From assembly GCA_902609035.1 (NCBI GenBank), contig CACLQG010000004.1, positions 1 through 64,000 on the forward strand: a stretch of DNA of 64,000 nucleotides, written 5' to 3'. Of this stretch, positions 35,581-45,189 are shown in pieces. The translations under genes were made by a program, and so were the position numbers. Origin of the DNA: an uncultured Bacteroidota bacterium (GTDB lineage Bacteria > Bacteroidota > Bacteroidia > Flavobacteriales > Flavobacteriaceae). The stretch's first letter is position 1, and every line of letters starts with the position of its first letter. Under the pieces are notes generated by a model that saw nothing but the letters and a program-made list of their open reading frames with translations, did no database searches and had not been told where the DNA came from.

Positions 35581-38500
35581 CGCTTTAGAAGTTTAAAGTT
35601 TTCAATTCTATCTTCGGAAATTAGGCGAATCAAATACACACCTGGGGGATAAAAGTCTACTGGAATTTGACAACTCCTATCGAATTGGCTAAGCATAACT
35701 ACTCTGCTACTGAGTAAATCACCCTGTAGGTTAAAAAATAATACCTCGACCTCAGATCTTGTGCCACCTACCAAAATATATACGATTTCTGATGCTGGAT
35801 TAGGATATATAATTGAATCCTCCGAAACATATATTTTTCGAACCAATTTCCCTTGGCATTCTAAATCTGTAGTGACCTCGATAGTAGTCAATCCAGTCCC
35901 TAGCGAGAAACGGTGCTGTCCTGTTTTAAGTGAATAATCGTATCCATTGAGTCTGAGATTATAATTCTGTCCTCCTGACAAATCAACGGTTACCGATAAG
36001 TCTGTAGTGTTGAGTTGCGTGACCACATTGAGGGGATCGGGATCAAATAATTCTGTATTGTAACACCTTTTGAAATTCGGATCATCCGACGAAGTAATAC
36101 AAATATTGTACTCCCCACTAGGTAAATTTGGAACTACAATGTCATTTTGGTTAGTAAATTGCTCTTCTCCTCTAAAACCACTGGGGCCAGTAACAAAAAG
36201 GGTATAATTAAAATGAGCGTTTGCAGAGACTGATATTGATCCATTATTTTTTCCTATACAAGAGGGGTCTGATTTACGCAAACTAAAATTATTAATGGAG
36301 TTGATGTCACATACATCTCCAACTCCATCTTCATCATAATCCATTTGATCTGAATTAGCAACCATTGGACAATTGTCCAAAAGATCACTAATACCATCAT
36401 TATCTGAATCTATAATCACCTGACCCCTGTAACAAACTGTAACTGAGAAAGCATCAATATAACCCACCAAATTGTCATCATAATTATCCTGTACCTCAAG
36501 TCTCCATCTTCCTTTGAGGTAATTCCCATTGAGGACTGATAAGTCTTCCAAAGGTCTGAAATTCCCAGTAAAAGGCGCTAACGCAAAAACAATCGGATTG
36601 GGGGACTCTTGATCAAATACAGTTTGCCTATAATCATCTTGACTTCCCCCGATATTTTGCGATAACTTGATTCTATTGTTGTCAGGCGTGATAAGAAAAA
36701 GAGAAATATCTTGAATATAACTATGATCTATTGATACATTCACATTAAAGTCTTGGATCACAACCTGATCAAAAATATCGAGGTTTACAAATGTTGATTT
36801 GGGCAATCCTCCGATTGCGTCCGATATTTGGGTAGGCATTTCAGCAGCACTATAGGTTCCACAATTAACTGTAAATGTTTTAAAAGTGCCTACTTCTGAA
36901 TAGGACCCTTGACCACAGGAGTTGATTGGTTTTACCCTCCAAAAATATTGAGAATTAAAATCCAATCCGGCTATATCAGTAGATGTAGCAACTAAAGTTT
37001 CAGAATGAGTAAGTGTTGAAAATTGACTTGCTTTAGAAACTTCCAATCTGTACTCGTTTGCATTTTGGAGGGCGGACCATCTTAAATTCAAAGTTCTCGT
37101 ATACTCAACATTGAGATCGGTTGGTGTCTCCAACTGAACTCCCGAAAAACTATCATCTCTGATTTTAACTTCTAAATTGATCGATTGGGTGAAGGACTGA
37201 CCATTGGCACTTAGTGCCAAAACTAAGTCTTGAGTTGGTAAGTTTTGTAAACCCGAAATGGTTATCGTCTCTGATTGATTATCACTGGTCAATACTGAAT
37301 CCGAAAACTGAGCGGTCAGAGAATCAGGTAGGTCAATAAAATTCAAAGTAACAGTATCATTTGATTCCGAAAAAGTTTCGTAATCAAAATTAAAAGTAAC
37401 CTCATTTTGACAAGCTTCCTTAACAAAACCATTAAAACTAAGTACAAAGGGAGACGGGAGAATTTGAATATCTTGAGAATTCAGCGCAAAGTATATGGAA
37501 TTATCGGGGATAATTTTAATCCTAACCTGATCAGAGCTAATGCCACCTGGGACGGTGATATCCTCCTGTCCATCGTTCGGCGTAGAGGAGAGTAAAGTCT
37601 TTCCAAAAGTATTACCGCCATCCGTTGATAATAAAATGGACACAAATTTTGTATTGATAGGAGCTTGGTCGGTTAGTGCCACTTCCCAAGAAATTGTTTG
37701 TCTAGAACCCGCTTGCCAAATGATTCCTTCTTTATTTTGGGAACTCATTTCAAAAGGCCCAGCATCAGCAACAATCTTAAGTAATTTAATATCAGAAGAC
37801 ATTCTCCCTTTTTGCCCAGCCGATGCAGGATATCGATCTCGAGCTGAAACTGCCCAAGTCATGGTTCTATCCACCATAGAAACCGTTTCCCAACGACTCC
37901 CGGTAGCAGGATTTTCTTGTGTCAAACTTCCTTTCAATACCGCTTCCATTTCAGGTATCGTTCTTGTTGGTTTAATAGATGGTGGAAGCGATCTCGCCTG
38001 AGCACCCAGATGATTATAGGGTCCAAAATTAGAAGCGTCCACTTGACCAGAATCCAACTGTTCCCAACAATAGTACAAGACATCACCATCTGGATCAAAT
38101 CCCGTTGCCTTCAACTCATAAGCTGTTCCTATGGGTAGGGTAAAATCCTCCCCTGCTGAGGTAATGGGTATTTGGTTTTCATTGACTTCAGTGGAGTAAC
38201 AACTTTGTGATCCAAGGTATTCATTAATATTTTGAATACTGTGATAATGAAAATATGGATCGCTGTGAAGCTGAACATTATCATTACCCACAATTCCTGC
38301 ATACCCCATGATTGTCGATCCACTTCCTGGTTCTGAACTCACGTCTTCAAATTCATTGGTATGAGAAAAAGTATGATAAGCACCAAACTGATGCCCCATT
38401 TCATGGGTTACATAATCAATATCAAAATGATCATTTAAAAAAGGCTCATCGGGACGGCCTTGAAAAGGGTGAGCGCTAAATGCACCTCCTTTTAATCCTG

Positions 38501-39458
38501 CTCTACATGCGCTTCCAACTGTACCCGCATTACCATTTCCCCCATCTCGGGCATAGGCAAACAGATGACCTATGTCATAATTTTCTGAACCAAAAACTTC
38601 GTCGATGGTTTCTTGTGCTTGAGAAACTAAATCGGTGGTATAAGGGTCATTATCTACATTGGGAAAAACTAAATCAATCCCTGAAACCAACTCCAAATGT
38701 ATACCCAGCTCCGTTTCGAAAATTTCGTTGACCCTGTTTATAGTGCTGATAACCATGGCATAAGCATCCTCCTGATTGGTGCCATTGCTAGCATCATTAT
38801 CTCCCCAAAAAGAAGTATAACCTCCAGTTGTGGATATGGCCAACCTAAAACTTCTTATCTCTGCTGAATTTGAAGTCCTAAAATACTTTTGACTAATACT
38901 CTTCAAATTTTGATCCTTCCAGTTGTCTCCTAACAAGGTACTACAATTGAAACCTCCAAGACCTCTTTCTACCGATCTATAATAGGAAATATAACGACAG
39001 TTTTCATCTCTTACAGGCTGTAAAAACCTACTTTCTCCATTAGGATAACGGATCCATGCGTTGATACCCATTGGGGTATAAGAAAGTCTAATTTTAACTT
39101 CTGGGCGATCTCTACTTTTCCCTGCATAAGTTCTTATTTTGGGGTATTTTAATTGAAGATCGGAAGACAGAACTTCTACTTTTTTGAGCTCAAAAACCTC
39201 CTCTTCTCCCAACTCATTCGGCAATACCATCTCAACACGATCTGACGCTCTCATGGACTTTTTCGTTGTTTGGCTTTTAAAATAATTTTTAAATCCCTGA
39301 GTATCTAATTCCAAGTAATAACTCATTTTCGGATCAGAAACAGGCAAATAACTTAAGGGAAAATCCGAATCTAAAGACCAAAATTGCTGTGCATTTAGAC
39401 CTCCTAAGCAAATAAAAAGGTAAAATAATCCAAAAAGGCAAGAACTATATAACGTCAA
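35577..39458 (-). CDS. Secreted reprolysin-like zinc metalloprotease with P-domain and T9SS tail
   Basis: A 1293-aa cell-surface or secreted protease. In order: a signal peptide (LYLF-type core ending LNAQ), a propeptide-like region, and a metallo-peptidase domain with the zinc motif HEMGHQFGAYH (His352, Glu353, His356, His362). Beta-sandwich and FN3-like repeats follow (LNLRWSALQNANEYRLEV), then a proprotein-convertase P-domain (DHSYIQDISLFLITPD ... GRWRLEVQDNYDD), calcium-binding thrombospondin-3 repeats (DSDNDGISDLLDNCP) and a type IX sorting domain (YPNPASEIVYI ... YPPGVYLIRL). The first codon is TTG: an in-frame TAA lies four codons upstream and no ATG precedes the signal peptide. It probably digests proteins extracellularly. 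Confidence 0.9.
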   Translation of the reverse strand: MTLYSSCLFGLFYLFICLGGLNAQQFWSLDSDFPLSYLPVSDPKMSYYLELDTQGFKNYFKSQTTKKSMRASDRVEMVLPNELGEEEVFELKKVEVLSSDLQLKYPKIRTYAGKSRDRPEVKIRLSYTPMGINAWIRYPNGESRFLQPVRDENCRYISYYRSVERGLGGFNCSTLLGDNWKDQNLKSISQKYFRTSNSAEIRSFRLAISTTGGYTSFWGDNDASNGTNQEDAYAMVISTINRVNEIFETELGIHLELVSGIDLVFPNVDNDPYTTDLVSQAQETIDEVFGSENYDIGHLFAYARDGGNGNAGTVGSACRAGLKGGAFSAHPFQGRPDEPFLNDHFDIDYVTHEMGHQFGAYHTFSHTNEFEDVSSEPGSGSTIMGYAGIVGNDNVQLHSDPYFHYHSIQNINEYLGSQSCYSTEVNENQIPITSAGEDFTLPIGTAYELKATGFDPDGDVLYYCWEQLDSGQVDASNFGPYNHLGAQARSLPPSIKPTRTIPEMEAVLKGSLTQENPATGSRWETVSMVDRTMTWAVSARDRYPASAGQKGRMSSDIKLLKIVADAGPFEMSSQNKEGIIWQAGSRQTISWEVALTDQAPINTKFVSILLSTDGGNTFGKTLLSSTPNDGQEDITVPGGISSDQVRIKIIPDNSIYFALNSQDIQILPSPFVLSFNGFVKEACQNEVTFNFDYETFSESNDTVTLNFIDLPDSLTAQFSDSVLTSDNQSETITISGLQNLPTQDLVLALSANGQSFTQSINLEVKIRDDSFSGVQLETPTDLNVEYTRTLNLRWSALQNANEYRLEVSKASQFSTLTHSETLVATSTDIAGLDFNSQYFWRVKPINSCGQGSYSEVGTFKTFTVNCGTYSAAEMPTQISDAIGGLPKSTFVNLDIFDQVVIQDFNVNVSIDHSYIQDISLFLITPDNNRIKLSQNIGGSQDDYRQTVFDQESPNPIVFALAPFTGNFRPLEDLSVLNGNYLKGRWRLEVQDNYDDNLVGYIDAFSVTVCYRGQVIIDSDNDGISDLLDNCPMVANSDQMDYDEDGVGDVCDINSINNFSLRKSDPSCIGKNNGSISVSANAHFNYTLFVTGPSGFRGEEQFTNQNDIVVPNLPSGEYNICITSSDDPNFKRCYNTELFDPDPLNVVTQLNTTDLSVTVDLSGGQNYNLRLNGYDYSLKTGQHRFSLGTGLTTIEVTTDLECQGKLVRKIYVSEDSIIYPNPASEIVYILVGGTRSEVEVLFFNLQGDLLSSRVVMLSQFDRSCQIPVDFYPPGVYLIRLISEDRIENFKLLKR

Positions 39459-39546
39459 TTCTGGTTGTTAATTTTCTTTAATTTAAAAAAACAATATTAA
39501 TGATGAAATATTTTCGGTGTACTTTTGAAAAATATCATAATTTTCA

Positions 39547-40479
39547 ATGGAGGTCATCCATAATATTTCCAATTACCAACCCCAAAAAGCTGGAATTCTT
39601 ACCATTGGGACCTTTGATGGTGTTCACATTGGCCACCAAAAAATAATCAGTAATCTGGTAGCCACAGCAAAGAAAGAAGATTTATGTGGCATAGTACTAA
39701 CTTTTTTTCCTCATCCGAGAATAGTTTTACAAAAAGATAATCAAATGAAATTGATTGATACTTTAGAGGAAAAGAGAAAAATAATTGAATCATTAGGAGT
39801 AGAAGTACTTATAATCCATCCCTTTACCCTTCATTTTTCTAGAATGACCGCTACAGAATACACTAGAGATATTTTGGTCAACAGTCTTAATATATCTAGA
39901 CTAATCATTGGCTACGACCACCGATTTGGGAGAAATCGAAAGGCAACAGTCCAAGACCTTAAGGAATTTGGTGAGCAGTATAAATTTTCAGTAGAAGAAA
40001 TTCCAGCTCAAGATATTGAGTCCATAGCAATAAGCTCTACAAAAGTGAGAAATGCAATTATCTCTGGTGAAATGAAAAAGGCAAATCAATTTTTAGGAAG
40101 ACCTTTTTCTGTTAGCGGCAAAATTGTCAAGGGAGACGAAATCGGTCGAAAAATAGGCTATCCCACTGCCAATTTAGAAATTGAAGAGGAATACAAACTA
40201 CAGCCTCAAAACGGTGTTTATCTTATTCAATGTCACTGGGATAATCAGAAATATTTTGGGATGATGAATGTTGGTAAACGCCCTACTGTGTCTGGAAAGA
40301 AAAACCAAATCGAGACTTATTTTTTTAATTTTGAGGGCGACTTATACGGAAAAAAATTAAAGATCGACCTACTGGAAAAAATAAGAGATGAAAAAAAATA
40401 CGAGTCTCTTGAGATTCTTAGGAATCAGCTTGGAATTGATAAAAATAGCTGTCAAAAATTAATCCCAAAATACAGCTGA
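39547..40479 (+). CDS. ribF: Bifunctional riboflavin kinase / FAD synthetase
   Basis: Phosphorylates riboflavin to FMN and adenylates it to FAD. 310 aa. The N-terminal FAD synthetase domain has the nucleotidyl-transferase motif TIGTFDGVHIGHQKI and YDHRFGRNRKATV plus ISSTKVRNAI. The C-terminal riboflavin kinase domain has KGDEIGRKIGYPTANLEIE and NGVYLI. It is probably transcribed singly; no FMN riboswitch is visible in the 90 bases upstream. Confidence 0.96.
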   Translation: MEVIHNISNYQPQKAGILTIGTFDGVHIGHQKIISNLVATAKKEDLCGIVLTFFPHPRIVLQKDNQMKLIDTLEEKRKIIESLGVEVLIIHPFTLHFSRMTATEYTRDILVNSLNISRLIIGYDHRFGRNRKATVQDLKEFGEQYKFSVEEIPAQDIESIAISSTKVRNAIISGEMKKANQFLGRPFSVSGKIVKGDEIGRKIGYPTANLEIEEEYKLQPQNGVYLIQCHWDNQKYFGMMNVGKRPTVSGKKNQIETYFFNFEGDLYGKKLKIDLLEKIRDEKKYESLEILRNQLGIDKNSCQKLIPKYS

Positions 40480-40505
40480 ATTCTAGTTTATCGATTGGTT
40501 TCTTC

Positions 40506-40513
40506 TACCTTTG
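40506..40513 (+). promoter_or_regulatory. -7 promoter box before serS
   Basis: TACCTTTG, a perfect TAnnTTTG match, with a weak TTTA element 15 bases upstream. It lies 18 bases before the ATG at 40532. Its TTG is in frame with serS and could be mistaken for a start codon. Confidence 0.5.
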
Positions 40514-40531
40514 CATCGAAAAAATATTCAA

Positions 40532-41803
40532 ATGTTACCGCTTGCGTACCTTAGAAAACATTCGGAGAAAGTCAAGAGAGGGTTGAGGAAAAGAAATTTT
40601 TCTCAACCAGAATTGATAGATCAATTACTTGAAACAGATCGGAAAAGAAGATCACTTCAAAGTCAATTAGACGAAAAGCTTTCCAATAGTAACCAGATTA
40701 CCAAAGAAATTGGAGGGTTATTCAAATCAGGGCAAGCAGAAAAAGCCAATGAGCTAAAAACACTAACGGTCGATCTCAAAGCACAAAGTAAAGAGCTTCA
40801 AGAAAAACTCCAAAAAGCTGAAGGAGAACTCTTGTCCATTAGAATACAAATTCCCAATATACCAGACGAAAGTGTTCCCTCTGGAATCACCGAGGATGAC
40901 AATGAAGAAGTTTTTAGTGCTGGCCGTATTCCTGTATTAGGAGACGACGCCCTTCCCCATTGGGAACTTGCCTCAAAGTATGGTCTGATCGACTTTGACC
41001 TCGGAAGCAAGATTACTGGTGCTGGTTTTCCCGTTTATAAGGACAAAGGAGCCAAGCTTCAAAGGGCACTTATTCAATATTTTTTGGATAAAAACACAGC
41101 TGCTGGTTATAGAGAGTTTCAAGTCCCCCATATGGTGAATGAAGACTCAGGATTTGGAACAGGACAATTGCCCGATAAGGATGGGCAGATGTATCATGCT
41201 CAGGAAGACAATTTATATCTTATTCCAACTGCCGAAGTTCCTTTGACCAACCTGTTTAGAAACCAACTCCTGGACGAGAAGGACTTACCTATTTGCCTAA
41301 CAAGCTACACCCCCTGTTTTCGTCGTGAGGCAGGAAGCTATGGAGCCAATGTGAGGGGTCTGAACCGACTGCATCAATTCGATAAAGTTGAAATTGTTCG
41401 AATTGAAAAACCTCAAAATTCGAGAGCAGCATTAGATAAAATGATAGAGCACGTTAAAACCATATTAGAAGAATTGAGGCTCCCTTATCGGATACTTAAA
41501 CTCTGTGGAGGAGACTTAGGTTTTACCTCAGCTTTGACCTTCGATTTTGAGGTTTACTCCACCGCTCAGAAAAGATGGTTGGAAATTAGCTCTGTTTCCG
41601 CTTTCAATAGCTTTCAATCCGAACGACTCCAGCTGCGATACAAGGACAAAAATGGAAAAAAACAGGCTGTTCATACCCTAAATGGAAGTTCACTCGCCCT
41701 ACCAAGAGTTGTCGCAGGATTACTCGAAAACTGTCAGTCCCCAAAAGGCATTTGCATCCCTAAAGTATTGATTCCTTACACTGGTTTTGAAATAATAAAC
41801 TAA
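40532..41803 (+). CDS. serS: Seryl-tRNA synthetase
   Basis: A class II synthetase that charges tRNA-Ser. 423 aa. It has an N-terminal long coiled-coil arm (residues about 30-105, rich in Lys/Glu/Leu), motif 2 (TPCFRREAGSYGANVRGLNRLHQFDKVE) and motif 3 (GSSLALPRVVAGLLEN); LIPTAEVPLTNL is the Ser/ATP pocket. The ATG at 40532 (MLPLAYLRKH) is used because the upstream TTG is part of the promoter box. It starts a co-directional run through the DUF4286-like gene, rsmA, mgtE and the dehydrogenase. Confidence 0.96.
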   Translation: MLPLAYLRKHSEKVKRGLRKRNFSQPELIDQLLETDRKRRSLQSQLDEKLSNSNQITKEIGGLFKSGQAEKANELKTLTVDLKAQSKELQEKLQKAEGELLSIRIQIPNIPDESVPSGITEDDNEEVFSAGRIPVLGDDALPHWELASKYGLIDFDLGSKITGAGFPVYKDKGAKLQRALIQYFLDKNTAAGYREFQVPHMVNEDSGFGTGQLPDKDGQMYHAQEDNLYLIPTAEVPLTNLFRNQLLDEKDLPICLTSYTPCFRREAGSYGANVRGLNRLHQFDKVEIVRIEKPQNSRAALDKMIEHVKTILEELRLPYRILKLCGGDLGFTSALTFDFEVYSTAQKRWLEISSVSAFNSFQSERLQLRYKDKNGKKQAVHTLNGSSLALPRVVAGLLENCQSPKGICIPKVLIPYTGFEIIN

Positions 41804-41806
41804 TCA

Positions 41807-42118
41807 ATGGTAGTTCACAATGTCACTTGTAATTTGGAGCTAGAAGTCGAAAAAAAATGGTCGGAAGGGATTGATGAAAAACTATACGTTTTGTTAAAAC
41901 ATGAAAAGATTATCGCTCCCTCAAGTCTAAAATTAAATTTATCATCACCCCCTAAAAGATCAATTTATGCCCTTCATTACAAGATCTTGGATCAAAATGC
42001 GGTTGAAAAATTCATTTATAATGTAGACAAGATTCTAAAAGAAAAAATCATTAAAGAATTTGGTGAAGCAGTTCTAAATTTCAGCAGTCAGCTCGAAATC
42101 ATGAAAGAATACAAATGA
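41807..42118 (+). CDS. Small conserved protein, DUF4286-like
   Basis: A 103-aa protein beginning VVHNVTCNLELEVEKKW, a pattern like the DUF4286 family (a small dimeric ferredoxin-like fold, function unknown). It has no signal peptide or membrane segment. It lies 3 bases after serS, and its stop overlaps the rsmA start by 4 bases (ATGA), so it is translationally coupled to both. The family call is tentative. Confidence 0.6.
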   Translation: MVVHNVTCNLELEVEKKWSEGIDEKLYVLLKHEKIIAPSSLKLNLSSPPKRSIYALHYKILDQNAVEKFIYNVDKILKEKIIKEFGEAVLNFSSQLEIMKEYK

Positions 42119-42894
42119 AAGCCGTATATCCAAAAAAAAAATTGGGACAACATTTTTTGAATGATTTGAACATTGCAAAAAAAATTGCTTACACACTTCA
42201 AAATCACAGAGGGGAAAATGCGCTTGAAATCGGACCTGGAATGGGCGTACTGACACAGTACCTAATTCCTCAAGTAGAAAATCTTAAACTGGTTGAAATC
42301 GACACCGAGTCTGTCGCCTACCTAAACCAAAAATATCCCGAGATGAAAGAGCACATTTTGTGTGAGGATTTTCTTAAAATGGATTTATCAGCCGTTTTTA
42401 ATAAACAACCCTTCGCCATTATTGGTAACTTCCCCTACAACATCTCCAGTCAGATTGTATTTAAAGCGATTAAATATCGCGAGTATATTCCATTTTTTTG
42501 CGGATTGTTTCAAAAGGAAATGGCGCAGAGAATCTGTGAAAAATCTGGTTCAAAAGCTTATGGTATTATCTCCGTTCTTTGTCAAACCTATTTCCATACA
42601 AAATACCATTTCAATGTTTCTCCTGCAATATTTTACCCCCCTCCAAAGGTAGACTCGGGGTTACTATCATTAAAAAGAAGAGAGGATCTAACTATTGATT
42701 TTGATCAAAAACTATTCTTTATAGTTGTCAAAACATCATTTCAGCAACGCCGAAAAACCTTAAGAAACAGCCTTAAAATACTTAATATCCCTAAAATTAT
42801 TTTAGAAGATAGTATCTTTAACCTGCGACCAGAAAAATTATCTGCTACGCAATTCATTGAACTGACAAAAAAAGTGGGGAATGCCAAAATTTGA
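42115..42894 (+). CDS. rsmA: 16S rRNA dimethyladenosine transferase
   Basis: Dimethylates A1518 and A1519 of 16S rRNA near the end of 30S assembly; loss gives kasugamycin resistance. 259 aa. Visible: KKKLGQHFLNDLNIAKKIA, SAM motif I EIGPGMGVLTQYL, and the catalytic motif IV IGNFPYNISSQIVF (NxPY). YPPPKVDSGLL is also typical. It overlaps both neighbours (4 bases upstream, 14 bases into mgtE). Confidence 0.96.
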   Translation: MKAVYPKKKLGQHFLNDLNIAKKIAYTLQNHRGENALEIGPGMGVLTQYLIPQVENLKLVEIDTESVAYLNQKYPEMKEHILCEDFLKMDLSAVFNKQPFAIIGNFPYNISSQIVFKAIKYREYIPFFCGLFQKEMAQRICEKSGSKAYGIISVLCQTYFHTKYHFNVSPAIFYPPPKVDSGLLSLKRREDLTIDFDQKLFFIVVKTSFQQRRKTLRNSLKILNIPKIILEDSIFNLRPEKLSATQFIELTKKVGNAKI

Positions 42895-44239
42895 ACTCAA
42901 CAAAACGGGTATTCAATTCATAAAGGATTTGATCGAAAGTGGATCAGACAAGAAGCTGCGGTTACAACTCAGGGATTTCCACTACGCAGATATTGCCGAA
43001 ATAATCAATGAACTCACCTCAAATCAAGCGACCTATCTGATCAAGTTGCTTAAAAGCGATAAAACAGCCGATGCCCTGGCCGAGGTTGACGAAGATATCA
43101 GAGAAGGAATTCTAGAAAACCTTTCCGCCAAAGAAATTGCAGAGGAAATCGAAGAACTTGATACCGATGATGCTGCTGACCTCATCGGAGAACTTCCTGA
43201 GGAGCGCCAAGAGCGGGTGATGTCGCAAATTACCGATTCAGAGCATCTAGATGACATCAAGGAACTGCTTACCTACGATGAGGATAAAGCAGGGGGATTG
43301 ATGGCCAAAGAACTCGTCAAGGTTGAAGAAGGACTTAGTGTCCTCAAATGCCTCAATACCATGCGGGCTCAAGCAGAGGAGGTTACTCGCGTTCACTCCA
43401 TTTATGTAGTCGATGAAAATAATGTACTAAAAGGCAGGCTCTCCCTAAAAAATTTGATCACGGCAAATTCCATGGCCATTGTCAAAGATATTTATATTCC
43501 TAAAGTCGATTTTGTTACCGTAGATCAACCCGGTGAGGAAGTTGCAGACATCATGTCCAAGTATGACTTAGAGGCCATTCCCGTTGTGAATAAACAAAAG
43601 CAACTCATGGGACGTATCACCATTGATGATATTGTTGACCTTATCAAAGAAGAGGCCGAAAAAGACTATCAATTGGCAGCTGGGATTTCCAATGATGTCG
43701 AAGCCAACGATGGTATTTTAGAACTTACAAAAGCCCGATTGCCATGGCTTTTCCTCGGCCTATTGGGAGGGCTGGGGAGTGTTTTCATACTTCAAGATTT
43801 TGAACAACTCATGGAACTGCCCGAACTTAGAAGTTTATTTTTCTATACACCACTCATCGCAGCTATGGCTGGAAATGTAGGGGTACAATCCTCCGCTATT
43901 ATTGTTCAAGGACTGGCCAATAATGTTGTAAAAGGATCATTGGTCAACCTTCTTTTTAAAGAAATTGGTCTCAGTCTGATCAACGGTTTGGCCCTTGCCT
44001 TTATACTTATACTTTTTGGTTTCGTCATCCAACAAGACCTCAGCATCAGCCTCACCATCGCAGGTTCCATGATGGGTGTCATCATCATCGCGGCACTGAT
44101 AGGAACTTTTGTACCCATCATTTTAAACAAAAGAGGTATCGATCCAGCCATTGCTACAGGCCCTTTTATCACAACTGCTAATGATATTTTTGGAATCTTC
44201 CTTTTCTTTTTCATGGCTAAAGTCATTTTAGGTTTCTAA
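42881..44239 (+). CDS. mgtE: Magnesium transporter MgtE
   Basis: A Mg2+-gated Mg2+ channel of the inner membrane. 452 aa. The N-terminal helical MgtE_N domain (residues about 25-130, ADALAEVDEDIREGILENL, DTDDAADLIGELPEE) is followed by two CBS domains (HSIYVVDENNVLKGRLSLKNL, DLEAIPVVNKQKQLMGRITIDDI) and five membrane segments. The pore motif is MAGNVGVQSSAIIVQGLA. It overlaps rsmA by 14 bases. Acidic sensor residues in the N-domain and CBS pair fit the known Mg-sensing mechanism. Confidence 0.96.
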   Translation: MPKFELNKTGIQFIKDLIESGSDKKLRLQLRDFHYADIAEIINELTSNQATYLIKLLKSDKTADALAEVDEDIREGILENLSAKEIAEEIEELDTDDAADLIGELPEERQERVMSQITDSEHLDDIKELLTYDEDKAGGLMAKELVKVEEGLSVLKCLNTMRAQAEEVTRVHSIYVVDENNVLKGRLSLKNLITANSMAIVKDIYIPKVDFVTVDQPGEEVADIMSKYDLEAIPVVNKQKQLMGRITIDDIVDLIKEEAEKDYQLAAGISNDVEANDGILELTKARLPWLFLGLLGGLGSVFILQDFEQLMELPELRSLFFYTPLIAAMAGNVGVQSSAIIVQGLANNVVKGSLVNLLFKEIGLSLINGLALAFILILFGFVIQQDLSISLTIAGSMMGVIIIAALIGTFVPIILNKRGIDPAIATGPFITTANDIFGIFLFFFMAKVILGF

Positions 44240-44248
44240 TTTTACATC

Positions 44249-45187
44249 ATGAAAGTTTTACACCTTGAGGAAAACCACCCTGCACTTATTGAGGGACTTG
44301 AAGCTCTTGGCTTTCAAAACGATTTGGCATTTGAAGATTCGTTAGAAGAAATAATGGTCAAAGTTGATCAGTACGACGGACTTATCATCAGGAGTAAATA
44401 CCCAATAGACGAAACTTTTTTGGCTTGCGCAAAAGGACTAAAATTCATTGCTCGTTTAGGGGCTGGTATGGAAAATATAGATGTCCCAGCCGTTGAATCT
44501 CGAAATATTCTTTTGGTCAATGCTCCCGAGGGAAATAGAAATGCTGTTGGTGAGCAAGCCTTGGGTATGCTTTTGGCCATAATGAATCGACTCAAATCGG
44601 GGCACAACTCCATTAAATCTGGTGAATGGGATCGTGTAGGCCATAGAGGTTGGGAACTTTCAGGAAGAACGGTAGGGATTATTGGATATGGTCATACAGG
44701 AAAAAGTTTTGCACGAAAAATATCAGGCTTTGATGTCAGAACCCTATGTTATGATATTTTGGAAAATATTGGAGACGACTATGCCCAGCAAGTAAATCTG
44801 GAAACCCTACAATCCCTGTCAGAAGTCATCAGTCTGCACATACCCCAAACCGATTTGACAAATGGCATAATTAATAAGGAATTTATAGACGCCATGTCGC
44901 ACCCCTTTTGGTTACTTAATACCGCCCGAGGGTCAGCAGTCGTGACACAAGACCTCGTTGAGGGATTGCAATCTCAAAAAATCATGGGTGCAGGATTGGA
45001 TGTTTTGGAATACGAAACCAGATCCTTCTCCTCTATTTTTAATCAAGAAATTCTACCACCCGCTCTTCAATATCTTATGGAGGCGGAACATGTACTCCTC
45101 AGTCCTCATGTGGCGGGTTTGACCCAAGAAAGTCATCTCAAACTCGCCACGACTATTATTGAGAAGTTAAAAAAAATATTTTCATAG
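44249..45187 (+). CDS. D-2-hydroxyacid dehydrogenase (phosphoglycerate dehydrogenase-like)
   Basis: An NAD-dependent dehydrogenase of 312 aa. Rossmann motif GIIGYGHTGKSFA, catalytic Arg in LLNTARGSAVV, Glu in LDVLEYE and His in LSPHVAGLTQES. It resembles SerA (3-phosphoglycerate to serine pathway), but it lacks the C-terminal ACT domain, so the substrate is not settled. It follows mgtE by 9 bases. Convergent with aspartate kinase (2 bases between the stops). Confidence 0.88.
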   Translation: MKVLHLEENHPALIEGLEALGFQNDLAFEDSLEEIMVKVDQYDGLIIRSKYPIDETFLACAKGLKFIARLGAGMENIDVPAVESRNILLVNAPEGNRNAVGEQALGMLLAIMNRLKSGHNSIKSGEWDRVGHRGWELSGRTVGIIGYGHTGKSFARKISGFDVRTLCYDILENIGDDYAQQVNLETLQSLSEVISLHIPQTDLTNGIINKEFIDAMSHPFWLLNTARGSAVVTQDLVEGLQSQKIMGAGLDVLEYETRSFSSIFNQEILPPALQYLMEAEHVLLSPHVAGLTQESHLKLATTIIEKLKKIFS

Positions 45188-45189
45188 GC

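Noticed and set aside
39459..39546. Possible FMN riboswitch before ribF
   Set aside because: Only 88 AT-rich bases; no conserved RFN-element segments seen.
43033..43260. Ser/Arg-rich minus-strand frame opposite mgtE
   Set aside because: A shadow of the acidic MgtE N-domain.
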